NCBI GenBank assembly: GCA_036023115.1
Contig: JAYKKT010000089.1
Location: forward strand, 20,145,001 to 20,209,000
Reading direction: 5' to 3'
Source: Brasenia schreberi
Lineage: Eukaryota > Streptophyta > Magnoliopsida > Nymphaeales > Cabombaceae
Length of the DNA: 64,000 nucleotides
Within the stretch, counting starts at the first letter, position 1. Each line of letters begins with the position of its first letter. The notes under the pieces were generated by a model that saw nothing but the letters and a program-made list of their open reading frames with translations, made no database searches and was not told the DNA's origin. The position numbers and the translations under genes were made by a program. This document shows, in pieces, positions 9,015 to 19,042 of the stretch.

Positions 9015-10129
9015 GGGATCATAAACTCCCCTTCTTTATCAAGTCGTAGTGATCCCAGGCCCATGAGGCTAACCTGGGGCAAAGTATGGTTGAGCCACCT
9101 CGGATCGTGTTACACCACCCTAGGAAGGTTGTATGTGTGAAGGGGCCGCCCAAAGCAGGCCCCCTCCTGACTTTAATCCTTCTAGGAAAACCCAAGTGTT
9201 CCCTATTTCCAAAGCCCCTGGACAAGAGGCCATACGAGCATAATATGGACGATAGCATATTCCAGGACCACGATTTATATCCAACCTTTTCAAAAAAAAA
9301 AGTCATGGAACATGTTGTTGAACATGGGCTATACGCCCTACAAGAGTCTAGGGGCGCAGAACCAGCGTCGCCTAGAGCCCATCCTTCCTAGGGCCAATCC
9401 AAGCCGATATGAGATCGGCTATACTATCCGAATACCGCTAGAGCCACCCCCTGTGACCACCTGGGTCAAGGGTGCCCCGGAGCCTGCCTTAGAAGAGACC
9501 TACGATTTAGATCTCCTATTCCGAGTCTAACCCGTAGTGTTTTCCCTTTGTAGGTATGACGGAAGATCCCTTTTTCTAAAAATACCAAAAACATTTGAAA
9601 AACTTAAAATCAAAAAAATCGAAAAACAAGAAAAACCAAAAACAATGGAAAAACAAAAACTCGAAAAAAGAGTGCTTTGTATAGTTCCCAAAGTTCTTGT
9701 TTTACAAAAACCCAAAAAAATCGAAAATTTGGAAAATACCAAAAAGATTTTGTACATAGCTGCTCCTGGTAGGACTTTGGCAAAAGAAAAGGCTTTCGAA
9801 AGAAACGTCGTCTGCATAGCCACACCAAAAATTTCGAAATCACTTGAAAATCCAAGTACAAAAACAGGTCATTTTGAAAACCACGTATCAAATTCCCTCA
9901 GGTCTATAGCCCACGAGAATGATCAAAGCCCAGAAGTGGATCCCCTTGAGGAAGATCCCACTTCTGAGCTCCCAGAATTTCATAGAATTCTCGATTTTGA
10001 AAGACCTTTCCAATCAGTAGGAGGAGATTTCATAGAGGTGAACCTAGGGGATGATTCCAATCCCAAAACCATCAAAATAGGCGCATGCTTGCATGAAACC
10101 GAAAGGTTAGCATTCATTGCATTTCTACG
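9015..10129 (+). pseudogene. Protease-RT linker of E2
   Basis: This joins protease to RT. From 9537 an open frame runs into RT, and its first 130 residues are strikingly Lys/Glu-rich with repeated KKIE, EKQK and ENLEN patterns. No catalytic motif is seen here. E3 has the same linker at about 28380-29159 on the minus strand. The part 9015-9536 has no convincing Met-started frame of its own and is read-through sequence after the mutant stop. Confidence 0.6.
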
Positions 10130-10958
10130 AACCTATTTAGATGTGTTTGCATGGATGTATGAAGACATGCCGGGCATAGATCCCAGCATTGTCGAGCATC
10201 GTCTTCCCTTAAATGCAGGTGTAAAGCCCATAAAGCAGAAGCTTAGGAAAATACACCCGAATGTACACACGCAAGTCAAAGAGGGTTTAGAAGATCTGCT
10301 AAAAGCCGGATTTATAAAACCCATTGCGTATTCTGATTGGTTGTCAAATATCGTTGTGGTTCGAAAAACCAATGGGAAAATTTGAATATGCATCGATTTT
10401 AGAAACCTGAATAAAGCCACTCCAAAGGATAATTATCCTTTACCAAACATAGATTTGATAGTCGATAGTACTGCAAATCATGAAATGTTTTCATTCATGG
10501 ATGGCTATTCAGGCTATAATCAAATCAAACTAAGTCCACGAGATAAGGGTAAGACCGCCTTCACAACCCCATGGGGCACGTACTGCTATACAGTCATGCC
10601 CTTTGGTTTGAAAAATGCCGGCGCAACATACCAACGAGCCATGAACACGATCTTCCATGATCAAATTCATGAGCTTGTAGAAGTGTATGTAGATGATCTC
10701 TTGGCGAAATCCAAAACCCGATGCACCCACATCGAATGTTTACAAAAGATTTTCGAAAGGCTTAGGCTTTACAAAGTAAAGCTAAACCCGCAAAAATGTG
10801 TGTTCGGGGTAGAATCAGGAAAGCTTCTAGGCTTTATGGTGAGCCAAAGGGGAACAGAAGTCGACCCCTCTAAGTGTCGAGCCATCATAGACATGGCTCC
10901 ACCCTCCAATCTCACCCAAATCCGTAGCCTCCAGGGTCGATTACAATCCGATCGCTGA
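10130..10958 (+). pseudogene. Reverse transcriptase of E2, with stops
   Basis: Conserved RT blocks are visible: PIKQKLRKIHP, AGFIKPIAYSDWLSN, FMDGYSGYNQI, TAFTTPWGTYCYTVMPFGLKNA, ATYQRAM and the catalytic YVDDLL. It would copy element RNA into DNA. TGA at 10383-10385 replaces Arg in NGKIRICIDF (compare E3), and TGA at 10956-10958 ends the next frame where E3 has Arg. Both are CGA to TGA, the change expected from deamination of methylated C. Confidence 0.85.
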
Positions 10959-11474
10959 TTCATATCGAATCTAGCCACTAGATGCGAACCCTTCAACAAA
11001 TTGTTGAGGAAGGGCACGAAATTCTTATGGGATGACGAATGCCAAAAGTCCTTCGAGAGACTGAAGGCATACTTGGTTAATCCCCCCGTTTTGAATCCTC
11101 CAAAGCAAGGAAAACCGCTTTTATTATACATCTCCGTGCATTCAAATGCTTTAGGAGCCCTGGTAGCTCACTACGAGGATGACACCCATAAGGAGTATGC
11201 CATCTACTATATTTTGAAAACTCTCTTGGCTTATGAACGAAATTATCAAGCCATGGTGAAGACGTGCTTGGCCCTAGTCTGGGCCTGCCAGAAGTTCAGA
11301 CACTATTTCCTAGATCATGAGATCTAGATAGTGTCCAAGCTTGATCCAATCAAGCACTTGTTCGAAAAACCCATTCTCACGGGTAGATTGGGCAAATGGC
11401 AACTCCTTCTAATGGAGTATGATCTGAAATACCATCACTAGATCTCCATTAAGGGGCAAGCCCTAGCAGATTAC
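10959..11474 (+). pseudogene. Gypsy RNase H of E2, with stops
   Basis: The segment carries FLWDDECQKSFERLK, LLLYISVHSNALGAL, KTLLAYERNYQAM and LVWACQKFRHYF, the Gypsy RNase H that follows RT. The first catalytic Asp expected in the LYxxxS block is replaced (YISVHSN), which fits the idea that the added aRNase H took over the activity in the Tat branch. TAG at 11325-11327 replaces a Trp and TAG at 11439-11441 replaces a Gln. Confidence 0.75.
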
Positions 11475-11999
11475 GTGGCTGAATTCCCCTTAGAGGACGC
11501 ATATCCCACTCTTGTCGAAATGCCTGATGAAGGCATATTGCAAAACCATTTTCAAAACCACATTTTGGCAAATTCTTTCGAAAACCAAGTGTGGAAGATG
11601 CACTTCGATGGGGCACGAAACCAACGAGGGGCTGGTGCCGGGGTCATCCTAATCTCCCCTGAAAAGGGCGAGATTCCCATAGCAGTCCGGTTAGATTTCG
11701 AATGTTCCAACAACATAACTGAGTATGAAGCACTCATACAAGGCTTAAGGATTTCGAAAAATCTAGGGGCATCATGCATCGAGGTCCTTGGAGATTCGCT
11801 CCTTGTCATAAACCAGGTTTTAAAAATTTGGCAAGTATGAAATGAGAAACTACTTCCATATCACGAGTTGGCCACTCGATTGGTCCAAACCTTCCAGTCG
11901 TGTAAACTCACACACATAGGAAGAGAGGACAATGGCATCGCCGATGCCCTCTCCTCCCTGGGTTCAGCCCTGAAGGTCGATCCTATTTCAGGGACCAGA
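11475..11999 (+). pseudogene. Archaeal-type RNase H (aRNH) of E2
   Basis: After a short linker, the second RNase H shows FDGARNQRGAGAG, ITEYEALIQGL, LGDSLLV and REDNGIADALSSL, keeping the D-E-D-D acidic set. TGA at 11838-11840 replaces the Arg that E1 keeps at the same place (another CGA to TGA), splitting the domain before its last catalytic Asp. It is the domain that assigns the element to the Tat/Retand branch. Confidence 0.85.
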
Positions 12000-13311
12000 T
12001 CTTTGGAAATATGGCATGCGCCCCACCCATCCACACACGACTTGGATATTTGCCAAAACAACCCAGAGTCTATTGAAAAACCCTGGTTTTATGACATAAA
12101 ACAATTTTTAGAAAATGGGGGATTCGCCGAGGATGCCACATCCAAAGATAAGGCATTCATTCGTAAGATTTCGACCCGATACACCATTCTGTGTGGGGTC
12201 TTATACAAAAAAAGTTTTACTGGCATTTTGCTTAGGTGTATCGACCTAGAGGAGGCTAAGATAGTGATGCACGAGTTCCACGATGGAGAATGTGGAGGTC
12301 ATGTTAATGCCAACATGATGGCGATGATAATACTTAGAGGGGGCTATTTTTGGTCCACCCTGAAAAAGGATTGTCACGATCATGTTAGGAAGTGTCATCC
12401 ATGTCAAGTGCATGGGCACGCCATTCATATCCCTGGTCAGCCCCTGGCCATTTACCATGTGGGCGTTTGACATCGTAGGCCCAATATTTCCAAAGGCCTC
12501 GAATGGGCATCGATTTATTTTAGCAGCCACGGAGTATTTCTCCAAGTGGGTGGAAGTCTTTTCCCTAACCAATGTAATGGGGAAACATGTGGTGGCTTTC
12601 ATCCGGAGGAATATCTTGGCTCAATTTGGGGTTCCACGAGACCTTGTGTCTGATAATGGCAACCCATTCAAGAACGAGCGGATGGTTAAGTTGTGCAACA
12701 CGTATGGCATAACTCACCACTTCTCCTCGCCCTACTACCCTCAAGGCAACGGCCAAGCCGAAGCCACAAACAAAACTCTCATTAGTATTATTGAGAAAAC
12801 CTTAGAGAAGGGTAGGACGTGGCACGAGAAGCTGGATCAAGCCTTATGGGCTTATAGGACTTTCATCCGGACTCCCACGAATGCCACACCATTCGAATTG
12901 GTCTATGGCACAAACGCCATTCTTCCCATTCATACTCAACTGCATTCATTCCATACATCCATAGCACTCGACCTCCCCCTAGAGACGCTTCAGCATGCTA
13001 GGATGGCCGAACTAGATTTGCTAGATGAGAGGCGACTCCTTGCCATGGATCATGCTCGTGCATACCGGCAAAAGATAGCCCGACATTATAGCAAACACAT
13101 GAGACCTCGCCACTTTGAAGTGGGAGATCTGGTCTTAAAAACCATCCACCATCGTGGCCCACACCCCCTAGGCAAGTGGCGCCCCAACTAGGATGGACCC
13201 TATGTTGTACGAGCAACCACTACGAACAATTCGTATTGGTTGATCGATGTAGAAGGTAGGAATTTAGCAGATCCTATCAATATTCAATACTTAAAGAAGT
13301 ATCATGTGTAG
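12000..13311 (+). pseudogene. Integrase of E2, frameshifted
   Basis: Zinc finger with CHPCQVHG, then catalytic Asp in MWAFDIVGP, Asp in LVSDNGNPF and Glu in GNGQAEATNK, and the C-terminal part ending KKYHV before TAG at 13309-13311. Compared with E1, 20 bases are missing near 12429, which shifts the frame just before the first catalytic Asp. A TAG at 13189-13191 replaces Trp in the C-terminal part. It would insert the cDNA with 5-bp duplications, as seen at the solo LTRs in this window. Confidence 0.85.
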
Positions 13312-14466
13312 GATCTGGATTAAATTCCATTTTTCGAAAATTTTTATGGATAGCTACCCTGAGACACGAAAATAAAGTGCAAAGGCAAAGTCGTGTGACC
13401 CTGAGTGAGAGAATTCGCACTTGTGAAAGAGCGGAGTCTTCAAAATCGTGGTTACATTTCAAAATCCTTCTTCTTACAAAGAAAGGCCTAGTTCAATATA
13501 GCAAGATACTTGCAAGTAGTACGCGCTATTTCTAAATAGGCTGATCTGGAATGGATCGAGTGTAGGCTTGGGATAAGTCCTCCCCTCTTCTCTTCTCCTT
13601 CCAAAAGGAAAACAAAGGCCCAAAACAAAAGGGAATTTCCCATTCAAAGTCTCTTTCCAAAAGAAAGAAACCAGAATTTAAAAGAAAAATCGATTCTCTT
13701 ATAAAAAAGAGGGATTAAAGAAAAAATACTCCCAAAGGGAGACCCTCGATGAAAAAAAGGAAAAAGAGGCCAAAAAGCTCAAAAAGAGCAGTTTTTCGCC
13801 TTCTGTGCCTCAAACCACGGGACGCTTCAGAAGGTACCGTGGTATCTCTTTCCCATCCCTGGCTTATCCCAAGCTAAAGCATGGTTCATTTCGAGGAATC
13901 CTAAAGTAAAAATAGGATTTACTTACTTCAATTTCATCTTGTTTGAGAATTCGACGTTTCGAGTAAGGCGTAGGAATTTGAAATATGCCTTGTTTTCTTA
14001 TAAAACCTCCGCTAGATAAGCGAGTGTTAAGACTCAAACAAGGGCAAGCACGAAGAGCTCGAGATCCTTAGGATCGAGGCTCAAGACAGTTGTCCCTTTT
14101 GTAAATAGCTTTTGTAAATAAGTTTTGAAAACCGAACATCGAACAGCATAGGATTTGCTCACTTGGAGCAGTAGGCCTTGTAAGTCTCTAGAGTTCGACC
14201 ACATCTGGTCCCTGGGAGGTCGCCACTTTTGGCACCACACCCATGTCATTTGCATTCCACACATGGTACTTCATGAACATGATCCCATTTAGGACCAGAT
14301 TCCATGTAGAACCCTTTGGCGTGATATCTCCTCCTACCAGAGTTTGTAAATTGAGATTTTTGCTAAAAATGGGGACGATCCCAAGTTCTTCGTGGATAGA
14401 TCTAGGGAGACATTGAAAGGGGTGTTTGTCGTCTTTGCCCTTATCCAAATCGATTTGGACAAGACC
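13312..14466 (+). other. 3' noncoding region of E2
   Basis: About 1.2 kb lie between the integrase stop and the purine tract. No sense-strand coding frame is seen. The region is shared with E3 (21243-22419, minus strand), E1 (1-322) and, more distantly, with 48676-49206 plus 52555-52960. An antisense reading frame lies at its 3' end and is listed separately. Confidence 0.75.
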
Positions 14467-14478
14467 AAAGAGGGGCAC
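14188..14478 (-). CDS. Antisense reading frame beside the 3' LTR of E2
   Basis: A frame of about 96 codons runs opposite to the element, starting one base inside the 3' LTR boundary. It begins with the residues PLFGLVQIDLDKGKDD and includes GGDITPKGSTWN and VPKVATSQ; the first codon here is GTG where E3 has ATG. The stop after VVEL replaces a Phe codon of E3; beyond it the same product-like sequence continues (RLTRP, then in a shifted frame SLDPKDLEL). Function unknown. Some Tat elements, such as maize Grande, are known to carry an antisense frame in this place, but homology to that protein was not tested. It could also be chance conservation of noncoding DNA. Confidence 0.4.
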   Translation of the reverse strand: MPLFGLVQIDLDKGKDDKHPFQCLPRSIHEELGIVPIFSKNLNLQTLVGGDITPKGSTWNLVLNGIMFMKYHVWNANDMGVVPKVATSQGPDVVEL

Positions 14479-14479
14479 C
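14467..14479 (+). promoter_or_regulatory. Polypurine tract of E2
   Basis: AAAGAGGGG followed by CACC lies directly before the LTR terminus TGTCAACACC. This is the expected place for the purine primer of plus-strand DNA synthesis. E3 has the same tract at 21243-21258 on the minus strand. Confidence 0.65.
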
Positions 14480-14767
14480 TGTCAACACCCCGAAATCCCA
14501 CGAATTTCTCAAATTGATCTGGTTTTGTACAAGCAGCCCCAAAGGGCTATTTTGAGTCTGCAAACCCAGGAGCCTTCCAGACAACCCTGTATATATGTTT
14601 TAAACTTCATATTTCAAAAATATATAATATGGCCTTTGAAAACCTTTTAAAATACATTTTTGAAACCCCGAAGCAGCTTGGCCTAATCCAGACAGGACCA
14701 GGAAAGCTAAGAAGAGCCCGAAACCGGAGCACATCTCAAGCCCGGCACAGCAACTCTCGTATCAAAT
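14480..14767 (+). repeat. 3' LTR of E2, truncated to 288 bp
   Basis: It begins TGTCAACACCCC and follows 3046-3333 closely until GTATCAAAT, where the sequence switches to gag. The seven bases ATCAAAT occur in both partners at the switch, so the end is a microhomology junction and not an LTR end. Confidence 0.85.
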
Positions 14768-16288
14768 GATGAACAAAGGCCTAAAAAGAAATCTGAAAAA
14801 CCTCGCAAGCACAAAGAGGCCTCCGTAATGGAAGGCAACCAATACCACGAGTCCTTCACACAAAAGGACCATAAAGCCCTACAGCAGTTGCTGAAAGGGC
14901 AGAATAAAGAGAAAAGAAGCTACGCCCTGTCTGATTTCCTTCCTATGGATTACGAAACAGACAGTGACAATGAAATACCGAACTTCCATCGGTATGATGG
15001 CATGGGAGACCCTAGGTCTCACTTGCAGCTTTTCTCGCGTCGAGCCCATAAGAAGAAAAAGGACTCGATGAAATGGGTGTATTGGTTCCCTTTATCCCTT
15101 AAAGGCATAGATGCCAAATGGCTGGCTTCCTACGACTTAAGCCAGTTCGCTACTTTTGAAGAGTTAGCGAACTGCTTCATGCAAAGATTTGCACACAACG
15201 TAAAAGTCACGCCGACTCTGAATACCTTAAGGGATACAAAGCAAGGCATGAACGAAGATGTACATGCCTTCATTATAAGATGGAGGTCGCTTTTGGGCCA
15301 AGTGCGAGAGACCATATCCGAAGGATGCACAGTAATGCTCATCCTGGATAACTTTAAAAGCGAGTTAAAAACCCTTCTCTCGCTCCATGAGATTTCAAAT
15401 TTCCATAAGTTGATCAAAAAGGCCTCCCTTTTCGAAACGAACTTGCGAAAAGGGACATACGATCACTTGTGGAAAGGAAGTGTCGTTCCAAAAACCCGCT
15501 TGAAAAAGCCCATCGCATATGGGCTGCCCACGACGGACAAAGGGGCAAAGCCCCATAAAATCGCCAATGTCCGGGTGGATCCAGGCATGGCGGGCACTTC
15601 CAAAAATTTTGAAAAATTAGAAAATAAGAGGGAGCGAAATTTTCAAAAACCGGTTGAAAAACGGGAGTATACTCCACTGGGGCAACCTGTGTCGGAGGTC
15701 CTAGACCTCCTACTTGCCCAGGGCATGATAGAACTCCCTGAAATCCCCGAAAGAGTCACTTCCAATGGGGGGTATTTAAACCGATTTTGTAAGTATCATC
15801 GGCTCAAAGGCCATGATACCAAACGCTGCTTCTCCCTCTTAAATAAAATTGAGAACTTGATAGCAAAAGGCCGGCTCCAGGTCACTGCGAAACCTGAGCC
15901 ACCTCAAGCTATCTTCGAGGAACCCTTTCCCAAACACGCTAGTGGCAGTGGAAAAGGAAAGGAGGTATGTACCCTCACCGTTTCCAAGGAACTAGCAGAA
16001 AAACCAGAACCTGGTCGACCTACTTGTGCGCCCATTCTTGTACTATACAAGAGGCCCGCAAAAGTCGTCATTCGGGGACCACCAAAAGTGGAAACCCCGG
16101 TAAAACCAGTTTTTAAAATCCAAGGTTCTCCTCAGCTCATCCTTAGAGCCAAAGTTAGCGTGAACCCTAGGATGGTCGTGGGGGAAGTCACTAGATCCGG
16201 GAGGATCTATCAACCCCCGCACCTTCAAGGTGCTCAAAAGGTGGTCAGTGTGCCTGGCCCCTCAAAAGCATGTATCCCTAGTGACTAA
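14768..16288 (+). pseudogene. gag: Second gag copy (partial), E2'
   Basis: The stretch is nearly identical to 6832-8350 of E2. From Met at 14828 it keeps 486 codons: capsid (FHRYDGMGDP, FMQRFAHN), zinc-knuckle-like CKYHRLKGHDTKRC and the basic Pro-rich linker. It lacks the gag N terminus and all of the protease: at about 16284 it breaks after IPS and runs into LTR sequence, giving a stop. It came from a sister element, or from a strand switch during reverse transcription. Confidence 0.85.
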
Positions 16289-16571
16289 ACCTCACTAAAC
16301 CTCTAAACCACCCCTAGCACACAACCTACCCAAACCTAGCCTAATCCTTGCCTAATCACCTAACCTACCTCACTAAACCTCATCCTAAAACCAACCCACC
16401 TAGCTAAACCCTAAACCTCTAAACCACCCCTAGCACACAACCTACCCAAACCCCTCCTTGTATTTAAAATATCTGGCCCTACCCTTTCCAGCCCACCTTA
16501 TCACCACACCACCCTACCTAAACCACCTAACCACTACCCCAAAACCAGCCCCAACCGACCTAGCCCAGCCC

Positions 16572-16579
16572 TATATAAA
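16572..16579 (+). promoter_or_regulatory. LTR TATA box (E2')
   Basis: TATATAAA followed by a C run, TT and GGGGGC, as in the other LTR copies. Confidence 0.55.
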
Positions 16580-17725
16580 CCCCCCCTTGGGGGCAGGTTA
16601 TTCCCATCTAGAATCTCCCTCTTCCACCAGTCGGGTCCTCCACTCTCCAGCCCAGCCGACTCCCATCTTGCTCCACCCGCCCCACAGCCAGCGACTACCT
16701 GCGCCACTACCTTCCAGCCGAGCACCACCACCACCACCACTCCAGCCGAGGTCCACATCACCCCCTTCCTCTTGGCCGAACCCCATCGTGTGCATCCTCT
16801 TCACCCGGTTGCTCCCCTTTCATCCGTTACCACCTCACATCATCCGGTTAGTATCCTCCACCTTACTCCTTCTCCACTCCCTCTCCACTCTCAGCCCCCT
16901 AACCCACTACCATATCACCCTAATACCAGCCACTTGCCGCCACCATTCCCACTCGGCCAGGCCATAACCACCCTAACTACCCGCCACCACCTAGACACCT
17001 TAGCTCCATTCAGCCACCCTATCCGACGCCCTAAGACCTGCCCATATCACCCAACTACACCCACTACACCCACTACCACCTGACCCCATCTCCTAGCTAG
17101 TTCCCTCCCCTTACACCACTCCTAGCCACCCTAGCAACCTTTCACCATCAAGTCCTCCTAGTCGGCCACTCCAACCGACTGTGATTCCATTCACCCACCC
17201 TAGCAACCCGCCAACCTTAGGTGCTCCATTACACCTTCCCTTAGGTTCACCCTTTGCACAACCTACCTTAAAACTAAACCCTATCCTAGTGACCTTCCTT
17301 AGCCACATTATCCCAATACATTAAGGCAGCACCCTTGCTAGCACCCGGCCATCTTCAAGGCTCCTCTTCCCCGCACCAAGGCACCCAGCCAACAGCCCCC
17401 TTGTCGTTCAATCCGCGGAGCTCCCGCTTGCAGCCCAAGGCGAAGGCCAAGCCCACGCTCAAGCAAGGCCTCTTCGGACCAGCTATTAGTAAGTGCCTAT
17501 CTCGGTCCTTAGTTGTATACTTGCTTAAGATTCAATTCGATACGGGGTTGTAATAACGAAGCATAGTCTCCCCCCGCTTGTAATAACGTGGCTTGGCACA
17601 TCCACACACGTGCACTCTCTTAGTTGTGCACGATTTTGAACACACACGGGCCTAATCAGCCCCTAATACATAAATACATATATATATGCCTTAATTTTCG
17701 TAGGGTTTTGCTTAAGTTGGGTGTG

Positions 17726-18430
17726 TTGTCTTTCAATTCAAGCACTCACACACATTGAGCCTTCGCTCTTATTTGAAAGACCCAAGTAAGGGCCGAGCTA
17801 TACTATTGGGTTTTCATTTCATGTCGTGTGTGTAAGTCTTACAATTCAAGCACTCACACACATTGAGCCTTCGCTCTTATTTGAAAGACCCAAGTAAGGG
17901 CCGAGCTATACTATTGGGTTTTCATTTCATGTCGTGTGTGTAAGTCTTACAATTCAAGCACTCACACACATTGAGCCTTCGCTCTTATTTGAAAGACCCA
18001 AGTAAGGGCCAAGCTATACTATTTGGGTTTTCATTTCATGTCGTGTGTGTAAGTCTTTCAATTCAAGCACTCACACACATTGAGCCTTCGCTCTTATTTG
18101 GAAGACCCAAGTAAGGGCCGAGCTATACTATTTGGGTTTTCATTTCATGTCATGTGTGTAAGTCTTTCAATTCAAGCACTCACACACATTGAGCCTTCGC
18201 TCTTATTTGAAAGACCCAAGTAAGGGCCGTGTTATACTATTTGGGTTTAATTTCATGTTGTGTGTGTAGTACTTCAATTCAAGCACTCACACACATTGAG
18301 CTTTCGCTCTTATTCCCAAGACCTTAATCAAGGCCGTACTGCAAGTTATATTTGGGTTTAATTTCATGTCGTGTGTCTAAGTCTTTCAATTCAAGCACGC
18401 ACCCACATTGAGCCTTCACTCTTATTTGCA
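17726..18430 (+). repeat. LTR internal tandem repeat, about seven 109-bp units
   Basis: This is the largest copy number of the 109-bp unit in the window. Five units carry GACCCAAGTAAGGGCC, and the sixth carries the AAGACCTTAATCAAGGCC subtype, so units of one subtype were probably multiplied locally. Confidence 0.85.
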
Positions 18431-19042
18431 AGACCCAAGTAAGGGCCCATATACATACCATATATACATATCTCCCTTCGGCATTTACATTACAAGTCAT
18501 TTCCCTTCGGTTATTTCCCTTCGGCATTGTCTTTACATTTGGGCTTTACCTTTGGAGTAGCGTGAGTTTGCATTGCATCTACGCCATACCATGAGGTAGG
18601 ACGCATATTGCATCAAAGCAAGCCCCGCTCAAAATTCGCCCATGTAGTGGAGTGTTCATAACACACAAACTAGGTGGCCCATAAAGGGATAAAAGGAAAG
18701 ACTTAGGCACGTGCAAATCCACATGATCTAAAAATCTGCAATCGTATCTAAAAGACCCGAATTAAACACCTCGAACCGCTTCGTAGGCTTTCTATCCCAA
18801 AAACTCGATTTTTCAAAGCGTACAGACTGACCCTTGCGCATCGGTGCAAGAAGGTCTGCGACGACAAGAGCTCACTTGCTCACAGTCGCCACGATTAGAA
18901 GTCAGCTTAAAAAAATATATATCTTCGCTAGCTTAGGTAAGCTAGCTGGCACGCCCTGTTTATATAAATAGGCCTTAGACGCACGAGAGGATCCGCTCCA
19001 AGCCCTGAAAAGGCGAGAGGCAGGAATTTTCACGCGTCTACA

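Larger units (their letters stand above)
3046..14767 (+). mobile_element. Tat/Retand-like Ty3/Gypsy retrotransposon E2
   Basis: Order on the plus strand: 5' LTR (3046-6511), primer site, gag-protease (6645-9014), RT, RNase H, aRNase H, integrase (to 13311), 3' noncoding region, purine tract and truncated 3' LTR (14480-14767). Integrase after RNase H marks Ty3/Gypsy, and the second RNase H marks the Tat branch. There is only about 130 bp between primer site and gag, so there is no Ogre-style extra frame before gag. The two LTR ends share private variants (for example ACATCTCAAGCCCGG where other copies read ACATGTCGAGCCCGG), which supports pairing them. The pol region has at least five stops and a frameshift, so the copy is not autonomous. 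Confidence 0.85.
16285..19042 (+). repeat. LTR 3' portion (E2'), 2758 bp
   Basis: It starts inside the CCTAACC-like tract and runs to the true LTR terminus CGCGTCTACA at 19042. It holds a TATA box (16572-16579) with C-rich and G-rich stem, a GTAAGT site near 17489 and a seven-unit 109-bp repeat block. It differs from the E2 5' LTR at many places, so it is not simply the missing end of the 14480 LTR. The right neighbour is minus-strand LTR starting at TAAATGAAACCC. Confidence 0.8.

Noticed and set aside
12998..13216. Opposite-strand frames over integrase and gag (also 418-636, 924-1229, 8112-8306, 15130-15417)
   Set aside because: They mirror the coding strand of integrase or gag and have no domains of their own.
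16458..17083. Pro/Ser/His-rich frames up to 169 codons, also 50492-50722
   Set aside because: They are translations of the C-rich LTR leader, overlap Gly/Arg-rich frames on the other strand and are not conserved between LTR copies.
17726..18430. Regularly spaced repeats as a possible CRISPR array
   Set aside because: The 109-bp units are directly adjacent with no unique spacers, in plant LTR DNA.
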